From positions 1 to 64,000 of the forward strand of contig NZ_BOMM01000060.1 in assembly GCF_016862195.1 (NCBI RefSeq): a stretch of DNA of 64,000 nucleotides, given 5' to 3'. Source of the DNA: Paractinoplanes ferrugineus. GTDB lineage: Bacteria; Actinomycetota; Actinomycetes; Mycobacteriales; Micromonosporaceae. The stretch's first letter is position 1. Every line of letters begins with the position of its first letter. The position numbers and the translations under genes are program-made. Below, in pieces: positions 41,836 through 49,379 of the stretch. Under the pieces are notes generated by a model. The model searched no databases. It was not told the DNA's origin and worked only from the letters and a program-made list of their open reading frames with translations.

Positions 41836-43272
41836 CTAGCTGAGGGCGAACTTCTGGGCGGCACTGCCGTTGCAGTCGTTGATCTGCAGCCGGGTGCCGT
41901 TGGTGCTGGTGCCGTTGGGGGCGTCCAGGCAGCGGCCGGACTGGGGGTTCTTCAGGGAACCGTCGGCCTGCTGCTGGAACACCTGGCCGCCGACGCCGTT
42001 GCAGTCCCAGAGCTCGACCTGGGTGTTGTCGGCAGTGCCGTTGCCGACGATGTCCAGGCAGCGGTTGAGGGTGCGCAGGGAGCCGTTGGAGTTCCGGAAC
42101 CAGTGCTGGTCGGCGGCGTAGGACTGGCAGTCCCACAGCTGGACCGCGGTGCCGTTGGTGCCGGTGTCGTCGGCGGCCACGTCCATGCACTTGCCGCCGG
42201 GACCGGTCACCGTGCCGGCCGGGCCGTTGATCACGCTGGTCTGGCCGGCGTAACCGACCGAGACGACGTCGGCCTGGACCGCGTTCTCGGCGGCGTCGGT
42301 CGGGTAGCCCGCCGTCATCGCGCCCTCGAACCAGGTGCCCCGGTTGCGGTTGCTGTTGTCGCCGCCGATCGCCAGGATGATGCCGCCCTCCTGGTGCATC
42401 GGCCGGTAACCGCTCTTGTCGGTGGGCAGCGAACCGTCGTACCAGGTGGTCAGGCCGCCCGACTGGGAGTTGCCGCCCTTGAGCGCGTACGTCGTCCGGC
42501 CGTTGTTCTTCAGGACCGCCGTGACGAACGCGGAATTGTTGCCCGGGTTGGGGTTGGAGCCGTTGCCGCCCTGGAACATGCCGTTCTCCAGGTCGGCCTC
42601 GATCCACGGGCCGGAGCCCTGACACGGGGCGAAGTAGCAGGTGGTGGCGATGCTGACGGCGTCCATGTGGCCGTTGCCGGTGTCGTACGGGGTGGACTCG
42701 GCGTTGCCGTAGTCGAAGCAGCAGTCGGAGCCGACGTGGGTGCCGCTGGCCACCATGTAGACACCTTCGGGCTGACCGTTCACGGCCACCCCGGAGGCGA
42801 CTCCGGGGTAGCGGTATCCGACGCCCGGGGTGCCCCAGATCCCGTACACCTTGTGCCCGCCGGCCGTGACCGCGATGGCACTCGCGTTCGCCCCGCGGTC
42901 GCCGCTGCCGGCCCCGCCGTCCGGTGCCACCGACAGGTCGTTGTGGCGGCTGGTCTGGTCCCAGATCCGGGTGATCCGGCAGGTGCTGCCGTTGCAGAAG
43001 GCGTCCTGGCCGGCCGCGTCGGCATAGCCACCGGCGGTCAGGGTGGCGACGTCGCGGGTGGCGCCGTCGGAGGCCCGGGTCACCTGGTAGAGGCGGCCGC
43101 TGTAGGCGCCGAACAGGGCCCGGGTGGTGCTGTGCGCGGCCACGCAGGGGGTGCCGGCCGCGGCGTAGATGTCGCAGGGGCGGGCGGCGGCCGCGTGGGC
43201 GACGCCGGCGATGCCGAAGAGGGTGCCGGCGGTGAGGACCAGCGCGGCGAAGATCCGGAACAGTCTGCGCAT
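41836..43272 (-). CDS. Secreted GH54 alpha-L-arabinofuranosidase with ricin-type lectin domain
   Basis: 478 aa, ATG with AGGAG upstream. Signal peptide about 1-28 (LFRIFAALVLTAGTLFGIAGVAHA). The catalytic domain begins RPCDIYAAAGTPCVAAHSTTRALFGAYSGRLYQV, the hallmark of fungal AbfB (GH54). The proposed nucleophile is Glu225 in GPWIEADLENG and the acid/base Asp305 in AIGGDNSN. Cysteine pairs (DCCF, TTCYFAPC) match the family disulfides. Instead of the fungal CBM42, the C-terminus (~345-478) is a ricin B-type trefoil (GKCMDVAADDTGTNGTAVQLWDC, RCLDIVGNGTADNTQVELWDC, RCLDAPNGTSTNG). It removes arabinofuranose side chains extracellularly. Confidence 0.92.
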   Translation of the reverse strand: MRRLFRIFAALVLTAGTLFGIAGVAHAAAARPCDIYAAAGTPCVAAHSTTRALFGAYSGRLYQVTRASDGATRDVATLTAGGYADAAGQDAFCNGSTCRITRIWDQTSRHNDLSVAPDGGAGSGDRGANASAIAVTAGGHKVYGIWGTPGVGYRYPGVASGVAVNGQPEGVYMVASGTHVGSDCCFDYGNAESTPYDTGNGHMDAVSIATTCYFAPCQGSGPWIEADLENGMFQGGNGSNPNPGNNSAFVTAVLKNNGRTTYALKGGNSQSGGLTTWYDGSLPTDKSGYRPMHQEGGIILAIGGDNSNRNRGTWFEGAMTAGYPTDAAENAVQADVVSVGYAGQTSVINGPAGTVTGPGGKCMDVAADDTGTNGTAVQLWDCQSYAADQHWFRNSNGSLRTLNRCLDIVGNGTADNTQVELWDCNGVGGQVFQQQADGSLKNPQSGRCLDAPNGTSTNGTRLQINDCNGSAAQKFALS

Positions 43273-43440
43273 GAGCGCTCCTGGGGATGAGAGCAGACAT
43301 TCAAGGTTGTCGACACCTTGGCCCGGAAGTTACGCCCGGACGCTCGAAAGCGTCAATAAGCGCTGAATCGTGTTCGATTTTGTTTGCACGTTTGGGCAAC
43401 CTTGTTAACCGGTGCTGCTCCGGCTGGGACCACGACTGAA

Positions 43441-43468
43441 GGGGCCGGCGTGCGAACGCACCGGCCCC
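43441..43468 (-). terminator. Hairpin after the DUF1996 gene
   Basis: GGGGCCGG and CCGGCCCC flank an inner TGCG-AA-CGCA pair, 10 nt after the DUF1996 stop at 43478. Confidence 0.7.
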
Positions 43469-43477
43469 GCCCGTACG

Positions 43478-44833
43478 TCAGAAATTGCCTTCGGTGTTGC
43501 ACTTGGCCTTTTGCACGATGCAGTTCTTCACCCGCTGGCTCTGCGCCAGGTTGTCCCAGGCGAAGAAGGCGTCACCGTGCATCGAGGACGCCAGGCCGGA
43601 AGCGAGCCGGAAGCCGTTGGCCGACCCCTGCGTGGGGTAGGAGATGAGGAACGACAGGTTCGGGATGGCGACCGGGTAGTCGCCCTTGCAGGTGCCGTCG
43701 TAGCTGTACGAGACGTGCGCCTTGTGGGTGGGGCTGTCCAGGTGCTTGCCGTCCCAGCAGTCCTGGAAGACCAGGTGGAACATCAGCACGGCGGTGGAGG
43801 CGCAGATCGGCCAGTTGCCGTCGGCGCTGCGGCCGATCTCGCCGCCCGGGCCGGCGCAGTAGAACGCGTTCACCGAGCCGGCCGGCGTCGGGGTCTGCAG
43901 CTTGGCGTCACCGGCGATCATCTTGAAGCCCTGGGGGAACGGCTTCGTGACGCTCGGGTCGGTGATCCGGGAACCGTAGTAGACGACGACGTCCTTGGGC
44001 TCGATCGCCTGGTCACCGTTGTAGAGGGTGGGAATCCAGTAGGCCGAGAGGTCGGGCGACGGCCGGCAGGTGGTGCCGGCGTTGGACAGCAGCGCCTGCG
44101 TCGTGGTGGCGGCGTCGGTCCTGGTGTTGCCCAGGAACGTGTGCATGTGCGACGCCCCCGGCATCCCCGGGAAGATGATCGGGTCGTCCGGGCGCGAGTG
44201 GCTGTAGGCGCAGGTGGCGTTGAACTCCGACACCCGTACCGTGCCGGCCGGCACCGCCTTCGGGGTGAGCGCGTTGAACTGGGCCAGCTGGGCGTTCCAG
44301 GCGGCCTGGTCGAGCGGGATCCAGCCGGGCCCGTCGGTCGCCGCGCCGTCGCCGAACGAGAACCAGTTGAGGTTGACGAAGTCGCCCCCGGTCGAGTTCT
44401 TGAGAAGTGCGAACACGGTCTGCGAACCGGTCGGGTGGCTGGCCACGGTGGTGGTCTGGGTGGACCACGCCTGCCAGCCGCCGGTGTTGGCGACCGCAAA
44501 ACTGGCCAGCACCGGGCCGGTCTGCGAGCCGGTGCGCAACTCGATGCTGCCGGTGCCGGTGGCGGAGGCGACCCGGGCCTGCACGGTGAGCGAGCCGGCC
44601 GCGCCGAGGTTGACACCGTCGTAGCGCAGCCAGTCGCCGTTGCCGAGGTAGGCGACGTTCTGGCCGCCACCGCTGTCGGCGGTGGCCTCGACCTGGGCGC
44701 CGGACTGGGCGGCGTAGGACTCGGCCTGGACGGTGACGCTGGCGGCCTGAGCCGCCGTCGGGGCGAACAAGAGCGTGCCGGCGACCGCTGTGGAGACGGC
44801 CGTCAGCACGCGGACACGTGGGGATGACTGCAT
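43478..44833 (-). CDS. Secreted CBM6-DUF1996 protein
   Basis: 451 aa from ATG 44833 with AGGGAG 5 nt upstream. Signal peptide to about residue 30 (LTAVSTAVAGTLLFAPTAAQA). Residues ~32-160 are a CBM6 beta-sandwich: VTVQAESYAAQSGAQVEATADSGGGQNVAYLGNGDWLRYDGVNLG. The rest is DUF1996: ECAYSHS-like TCAYSHSRPDDPIIFPGMPGASHMHTFLGN, YWIPTLYNG, CWDGKHLDSPTHKAHVSYSYDGTC. Conserved His/Asp in GASHMHTF hint at a metal or catalytic site. The family is usually secreted and attached to polysaccharide-binding modules in fungi and actinobacteria; its activity is not established to my knowledge. Confidence 0.9.
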   Translation of the reverse strand: MQSSPRVRVLTAVSTAVAGTLLFAPTAAQAASVTVQAESYAAQSGAQVEATADSGGGQNVAYLGNGDWLRYDGVNLGAAGSLTVQARVASATGTGSIELRTGSQTGPVLASFAVANTGGWQAWSTQTTTVASHPTGSQTVFALLKNSTGGDFVNLNWFSFGDGAATDGPGWIPLDQAAWNAQLAQFNALTPKAVPAGTVRVSEFNATCAYSHSRPDDPIIFPGMPGASHMHTFLGNTRTDAATTTQALLSNAGTTCRPSPDLSAYWIPTLYNGDQAIEPKDVVVYYGSRITDPSVTKPFPQGFKMIAGDAKLQTPTPAGSVNAFYCAGPGGEIGRSADGNWPICASTAVLMFHLVFQDCWDGKHLDSPTHKAHVSYSYDGTCKGDYPVAIPNLSFLISYPTQGSANGFRLASGLASSMHGDAFFAWDNLAQSQRVKNCIVQKAKCNTEGNF

Positions 44834-44884
44834 TGACACTCCCTTGGGGAACGGGGATAGGAAGTGCCCGGAGTATCAAGGTTG

Positions 44885-44954
44885 GGGAAGCGCTCTCTCT
44901 ACCTCGGCGTGCACTAATCGACACCATGTGGTGAAACTCGGGGAAGCGCTTCCC
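44885..44954. promoter_or_regulatory. Two AGCGCT-centred LacI-type operator-like sites
   Basis: GGGAAGCGCTTCCC (44941-44954) is a perfect 14-bp palindrome. GGGAAGCGCTCTC (44885-44897) is an imperfect relative combining one arm of that site with one arm of the GAGAGCGCTCTC site at 35031. They lie between the divergent CBM6-DUF1996 gene (start 44833) and the TIM-barrel hydrolase (start 45026) and could control both. Confidence 0.7.
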
Positions 44955-45025
44955 GAGCCACGATCGTTCGTGAGTGAAACATTGTCGTATGGCGATCTTT
45001 CGATATGTGTACTTACTTTGAAGAC

Positions 45026-45964
45026 ATGCGTTTCGCTGCCCCTCTTGTCGTCGCCCTCGTCACGGTTGCCGCGGCCGCCACGCCGGCCGGCGCCGCCCTC
45101 CCCACCCTCGCCGTCGGCGCCACCACCTCGGCCGCCGACACCGTCGGTAGCGGCAACACCTGCGCCGGCTTCCTCGACGAACGCACCAACCTCGGCGCGC
45201 TCGGCATCCGCCGGGTCTTCGCCAGCGCCGGCCAGTTGCCCCCGAACGACGCGCTGAACTGCCACAACAACAACGGCGCCGGCCTCTGGTTCTCGTTCAA
45301 GACGTCCTGCACGCCGACCGCGGTCGCGGCCGGCAGCTGCGACACCGAGATCCAGAACATCGCGGCCGCGATGCCGGCCAACAGCTACCTCACCTACTTC
45401 CACGAGCCCGAGAACGACATGACGGGCGTGCAGTTCGTCGCCGCGTTCAGCCGCGCCTACACGGTGGCCAAGGCGGTCAAGCCGAGCCTCAACGTCGTGC
45501 CGATCTACATGTCGTACCAGTGGCGGACGGGCTCGACGAAGGTCACCAACAACGGCACCGGCGGCGACTACGAGATCCAGGACTGGCTCGTTCCCGCCGC
45601 GTACGCCGATGCTTATGGGTTCGATCTCTACTGGCAGGCCAGCACCCGCGGCAGCGAGCCGGACGACCCGGTCGCGGTGAACGCCGACCCGCGGATGACC
45701 CGCTGGTACAACGCGGTCAGCGGCCTCGGCCGGCCGCTCACCCTGCCGGAGTGGGGCATCGACGACGACCAGGGCACCCGGGCCTCCCGCGGGCCGGCCA
45801 TCCGCGCCTCCCGCACGTGGCTGACGAGCCACAACTTCCACATCGTCGCCTACTGGCAGATGGACAACTGGTACCTGGGCGCCAGCACCTTCCCGGCCGG
45901 CGGCTACGCCGACCCCGACGGCGTCGCCGCCTACCAGGAACTGGTGGCCGCCGCCACGCCCTGA
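45026..45964 (+). CDS. Secreted TIM-barrel glycoside hydrolase-like protein
   Basis: 312 aa from ATG 45026. Signal peptide to about residue 23 (LVVALVTVAAAATPAGAA). The mature protein has retaining clan-A features: LTYFHEPENDMTG, a likely acid/base Glu at the end of strand 4, and LPLEWG-like TLPEWGIDDDQGT, the likely nucleophile Glu after strand 7. The order resembles GH26/GH39-type barrels, but the family cannot be settled by eye. It is divergent from the CBM6-DUF1996 gene with shared palindromes, suggesting co-induction by a polysaccharide breakdown product. Confidence 0.75.
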   Translation: MRFAAPLVVALVTVAAAATPAGAALPTLAVGATTSAADTVGSGNTCAGFLDERTNLGALGIRRVFASAGQLPPNDALNCHNNNGAGLWFSFKTSCTPTAVAAGSCDTEIQNIAAAMPANSYLTYFHEPENDMTGVQFVAAFSRAYTVAKAVKPSLNVVPIYMSYQWRTGSTKVTNNGTGGDYEIQDWLVPAAYADAYGFDLYWQASTRGSEPDDPVAVNADPRMTRWYNAVSGLGRPLTLPEWGIDDDQGTRASRGPAIRASRTWLTSHNFHIVAYWQMDNWYLGASTFPAGGYADPDGVAAYQELVAAATP

Positions 45965-45982
45965 CCCAAATAGAATCACCCG

Positions 45983-46573
45983 ATGAGTACGACCAGCGCC
46001 GCGCCCGGCCGGCCCCGCGATCCCGAGGTGGATCGCCGGATCGCCCGGGCCGCGCTGGACGTCTTCGGCGAGCTCGGCTGGGCCGGCTTCGCCATGGAGG
46101 TCGTCGCGAAACGGGCCGGGGTCGGCAAAGCATCGCTCTACCTGCGCTGGAGCAGCAAGGAGTCGCTGCTCAGCGATGCCCTCTCGACCGGCCTGGTGCG
46201 GGTCAGCGACGTGGACACCGGCACCCTGCACGGCGACATGGTCGAGTTGGCCACGCAGATCCTCGACCTCTACTCCGGCCCGGCGAGCCGCGCGGCCTTG
46301 CGCGTCTCGCTGGAGGCCGGGGCGATTCCCGGCGTCGCCGAGAACTACGAGGCGATCCGCAAGGCCCAGACCCGCGCCGCCCGTTCGATCGTGCGGCGCG
46401 GCATCGCCCGGGGCGAACTGCCCGCCGGCACGTCGGTGACGTTGCTGCTGGACACCCTGGTCGGCGGCGCCATGGTGCACGCGATGAGCACTCCCCCGGC
46501 CCTGGCCGCGAACGCCGCCGACCACGCCCGGCAGCTCGTCGACTTCCTCATGCGTGCGGTGACCACCCCGTAG
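45983..46573 (+). CDS. TetR/AcrR family transcriptional regulator
   Basis: 196 aa, ATG. GRPRDPEVDRRIARAALDVFGELGWAGFAMEVVAKRAGVGKASLYLRWSSKESLL is a standard TetR DNA-binding domain with the AefR/'GRPR' arm, and a TetR_C_11-like ligand domain follows. It starts 18 nt after the hydrolase gene and converges on an MFS exporter gene. It may regulate that exporter, but the palindrome upstream of the exporter also lies next to a decayed regulator fragment. Confidence 0.9.
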   Translation: MSTTSAAPGRPRDPEVDRRIARAALDVFGELGWAGFAMEVVAKRAGVGKASLYLRWSSKESLLSDALSTGLVRVSDVDTGTLHGDMVELATQILDLYSGPASRAALRVSLEAGAIPGVAENYEAIRKAQTRAARSIVRRGIARGELPAGTSVTLLLDTLVGGAMVHAMSTPPALAANAADHARQLVDFLMRAVTTP

Positions 46574-46618
46574 CCGGCAGCCTTCGCCCTGGGCCGCCGT
46601 CCCCGGCGCGACGCGGCC

Positions 46619-47878
46619 CTAGCGCGCGGTCGCTTCCTTCTCGAAGTCGATCGCGTCGGGGGCACCGCCGAACTCGTCGGCCATCTCACCGGCGACCTCC
46701 TCGGGATTCCCCGGCCGGCCCGCCGCCATTTCGGCGTCGGCGGCGGCGAGCATGCGGTGGCCGGTGGTCAGGATTCCCACCCCGCCGAGTACGGCGATCG
46801 CGCCCACCACGAACGGGACGTGCATGTTCCAGTGGTCGACCATCTTGCCCGCGAAGTACGGGGCGAGCCCGCCGCCGATGAACCGGACGAAGCCGTACGC
46901 CGCGGAGGCGACCGGCCGCTCGACCGGCGCGACAAGCATGACCGCCTGGGTGGTCAGAGTGTTGTTGATGCCCGCCACGACGCCGGAGGCGACCACACAG
47001 ACGATCACGGCCCAGCGGTTCTCGGTGAACAGACCGATGAGCAGCAGCAGGATCGCGAACACGGTCAGCGCGCCGTACATCGAGGGCGCCGTGCCGAACC
47101 GCCGCTGCAACCACGGCGCGCCGGTGATCGAGAAGAAGGCGAGCAGCAGGCCCCACGCGAAGAAGACGAAGCCGAGCTTGGTGGCCGAGAGCTCCATCGG
47201 GTACGGCGCGTAGCCGAGCATCGTGAAGAAGCCCCAGTTGTAAAGCACCGCCGTCAAGCTGATGGTCAGCAGGCTCCGGTGCCGGAGGGCCTTGAGCGGA
47301 GCCAGGATCGACGTCCGGTGGGCCGGCTTCGGCTGCGGCTCCAGCAGCGTGGCGGTGGCGAGCAGAGCGATCGCCATCAGGACGGCCACCCCGAAGAACG
47401 GCCCGCGCCAGCTGATGTTGCCGAGCAGGCCACCGACCAGCGGCCCGGCCGCGATGCCGAGCCCGAGCGCCGCCTCGTACATGATGATCGCCCCGGCGAA
47501 CCCGCCCGACGCCGACGCCACGATCACGGCCAGGGAGGTCGCGATGAACAGCGCGTTGCCCAGGCCCCAACCGGCCCGGAAGCCCACGATGCCGTTGATC
47601 GACCCCGACAGCCCGGCCAGCGCCGCGAACACCACGATCAGGCCAAGGCCGGCGAGCAGCGTGAGCTTGGCCCCGATCCGGCTGGACACCCACCCCGTGA
47701 AGAGCATGGCCACCGCCGTGACCAGCAGATAACTGGTGAACAGCAGACTGACCTGACTGGGTGTCGCATCGAGCTGCTTCGACAGCGCCGGCAGGATCGG
47801 ATCCACGAGCCCGATCCCCATGAAGCTGACCACGCAGGCGAACGCCACCGCGTAGACCGCCTTGGGCTGCTTGAACAT
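46619..47878 (-). CDS. MFS drug-efflux-type transporter
   Basis: 419 aa, 12 membrane segments, ATG 47878 with GGAGGGTGG upstream. The N-terminus VYAVAFACVVSFMGIGLVDPILPALSKQLDATPSQVSLLFTSYLLVTAVAMLFTGWVSSRIGAKLTLL is typical of drug:H+ antiporter family members, with motif A-like G-x-x-S-x-R-I-G and the antiporter motif C region GAIIMYEAALGLGIAAGPLVGGLLG. The C-terminus is a long acidic cytoplasmic tail. A 19-bp perfect palindrome lies 38 nt upstream, indicating repression by a local or lost regulator. Confidence 0.92.
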   Translation of the reverse strand: MFKQPKAVYAVAFACVVSFMGIGLVDPILPALSKQLDATPSQVSLLFTSYLLVTAVAMLFTGWVSSRIGAKLTLLAGLGLIVVFAALAGLSGSINGIVGFRAGWGLGNALFIATSLAVIVASASGGFAGAIIMYEAALGLGIAAGPLVGGLLGNISWRGPFFGVAVLMAIALLATATLLEPQPKPAHRTSILAPLKALRHRSLLTISLTAVLYNWGFFTMLGYAPYPMELSATKLGFVFFAWGLLLAFFSITGAPWLQRRFGTAPSMYGALTVFAILLLLIGLFTENRWAVIVCVVASGVVAGINNTLTTQAVMLVAPVERPVASAAYGFVRFIGGGLAPYFAGKMVDHWNMHVPFVVGAIAVLGGVGILTTGHRMLAAADAEMAAGRPGNPEEVAGEMADEFGGAPDAIDFEKEATAR

Positions 47879-47915
47879 CGAAGAACCCACCCTCCTGTTT
47901 CGCACAGCTCCACAC

Positions 47916-47934
47916 TAGCTGCATAATGCAGCTA
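47916..47934. promoter_or_regulatory. Perfect 19-bp palindrome upstream of the MFS exporter
   Basis: TAGCTGCAT-A-ATGCAGCTA is perfectly symmetric and sits in an AT-rich promoter-like stretch before the exporter gene. It has the size of a TetR- or MarR-family operator. The sequence to its right carries what looks like the tail of a lost divergent regulator (48052-48174). Confidence 0.8.
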
Positions 47935-48051
47935 TTAAATTCTACTCCTGCTGACTGCTCCATCACAGTGCCGACTCAGCCCGCGCCGACTCGCCCGCCC
48001 TGGACTCGCCTGCCCTAGACGGGAAATCCCCCGCCCCGATTCGCCCGCCCT

Positions 48052-48174
48052 GGGAAGCTTGTCCGCGAGGCGTTCAACCAGTCACTGGAACGCTTCACCG
48101 GCGCACTGGCGAACACCTTGACGTCTCGGACGGCCACCCCTGCCCGCGCCGCCGCTCTGGAGGCCGCTCACTAG
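48052..48174 (+). pseudogene. C-terminal remnant of a regulator (TetR-like tail)
   Basis: The open frame reads GKLVREAFNQSLERFTGALA, continues NTLTSRTATPARAAALEAAH and ends at TAG 48172-48174. It has coding-like composition and resembles the last helix of TetR-family regulators, but no N-terminal domain or start codon exists upstream. Between it and the palindrome is a degenerate Pro/Asp-rich stretch with three copies of GA(C/T)TCGCC(C/T)GCCCT (47988, 48003, 48038). A regulator once divergent from the MFS gene, deleted except for its 3' end, is the simplest reading. The family assignment is weak. Confidence 0.4.
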
Positions 48175-48644
48175 CCCGCCGCCGCCCTCGGCTCCGTCTC
48201 GAAGTAGTCACGCAGATGCGCGATCTGCTCACCCCGGACCCGAAAGATCTGCACGAGCGACATCGTGCGCCGAGCCACCGCCGGCTCTTCCTCGGCGGCG
48301 GCCGGGCTGTCGGCGGCCGGGCTGTCGGCGGCCGGGCTGTCGGCGGTCGGGCTGTCCAGGACTGTGTCGATCTCGGCGATGAAGACGTCCGGGTCGGCGG
48401 TGTCATGCAGGACCACCTTGGACAGCTCCATGTTCACCGTGCCGAGCCCTTCCGGTTGCACCTGATAGACAGCGATGCCGGCCCGGATCGCCGCACGTCC
48501 TTCGAGCCTGTCACCGGCCAGCGGCACCTCGTAGATGCCGTCCTCCGTGAACAACTCAGCAAACGCGTCGGGGTTGCGAGTGATGGCGCCCGCGTAGAGG
48601 TACCGCTCAAAGATCTCTCTATGGCTGATCGTCACTGTCCACAT
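48171..48644 (-). CDS. SnoaL-like domain protein with DSPAA repeat insert
   Basis: 157 aa from ATG 48644; ATG 48662 is an alternative start. The SnoaL_4-like fold is seen in REIFERYLYAGAITRNPDAFAELFTEDGIYEVPLAGDRLEGRAAIRAGI and VVLHDTADPDVFIAEIDTVL, then after the insert TMSLVQIFRVRGEQIAHLRDYFE. In between, a loop is expanded by DSPTA/DSPAA pentapeptides from a 15-bp tandem repeat. It is probably a small isomerase or a ligand-binding protein. The stop overlaps the tail of the convergent regulator remnant. Confidence 0.82.
   Translation of the reverse strand: MWTVTISHREIFERYLYAGAITRNPDAFAELFTEDGIYEVPLAGDRLEGRAAIRAGIAVYQVQPEGLGTVNMELSKVVLHDTADPDVFIAEIDTVLDSPTADSPAADSPAADSPAAAEEEPAVARRTMSLVQIFRVRGEQIAHLRDYFETEPRAAAG
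48305..48357. repeat. In-frame 15-bp tandem repeat inside the SnoaL gene
   Basis: The unit GGCTGTCGGCGGCCG occurs at 48305, 48320 and 48335 (one change), with a partial fourth copy at 48350. On the coding strand it encodes DSPAA. Copy number changes by slippage would keep the frame. Confidence 0.9.
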
Positions 48645-48719
48645 GTACACCGCTTCGTCCATCTCGCCGCTGCAGCGGGCCGGGGGCACGAACTCACGGC
48701 GGTGGTCGGGCGTGGACAG

Positions 48720-49379
48720 TCATGACTGGCCCCGCAGATAGGTCAGGACCGCCAGGACACGCCGGTTGGTGTTGTCGTCTGGCGGCAGGTCCAGCTTCGC
48801 CAGGATGTTGCCTACGTGCTTGCCCACCGCCGCCTCGGAAAGACTCAGCAAGCGGGCTGTCGCGGCGTTCGAGTAACCCTCGGCCACGCGCGCCAGCACC
48901 TCACGCTCCCTCGGCGAGAGCGCGTCGAGCGGGTGGTTCCGGCGGCCCAGCAGGCTGCGGACCACCTCCGGGTCGACCACCGTGTCGCCCGCTGCCACCC
49001 GGTTCAGCGCAACGATGAAGTCCTCCACATCGACGACGCGGTCTTTCAGGAGGTAGCCGACGCTGCGGCCGCTGCCGGAGTCGAGCAACTCGGCGGCGTA
49101 GCCGTGCTGCACATACTGACTCAACGCCACGACCGCCAGGCCTGGATCTTCGCGGCGCAGCTGCACAGCCGCTCGGAGTCCCTCGTCGCTGAACGTCGGC
49201 GGCATCCGGATGTCGGTGACGATCATCTGCGGCTTGTGCCTCGCGACCGCGGCCATCAACTCCTGCGCGTCGCCGACAGCAGCCACCACATCGAAGCCGA
49301 AGCGCTGCAGCAAGCCGGCCAGACCTTCACGGAGCAACACCGCGTCCTCGGCGAGTACGACTGTCACTTTCGGCGGCAC
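48720..49379 (-). CDS. LuxR-type (NarL family) response regulator
   Basis: 219 aa from GTG. Receiver domain: VTVVLAEDAVLLREGLAGLL (acidic pair), phospho-acceptor Asp in MIVTDIRMPPTF, and the conserved Lys in GYLLKDRV. The output domain is a LuxR helix-turn-helix: LSPREREVLARVAEGYSNAATARLLSLSEAAVGKHVGNILAKL. The start overlaps the kinase gene by 16 nt, so the pair is translated together. Confidence 0.94.
   Translation of the reverse strand: MPPKVTVVLAEDAVLLREGLAGLLQRFGFDVVAAVGDAQELMAAVARHKPQMIVTDIRMPPTFSDEGLRAAVQLRREDPGLAVVALSQYVQHGYAAELLDSGSGRSVGYLLKDRVVDVEDFIVALNRVAAGDTVVDPEVVRSLLGRRNHPLDALSPREREVLARVAEGYSNAATARLLSLSEAAVGKHVGNILAKLDLPPDDNTNRRVLAVLTYLRGQS

Noticed and set aside
48305..48357. 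Regular repeats considered as a CRISPR array
   Set aside because: Units are contiguous 15-mers without spacers and keep a reading frame inside a protein gene.
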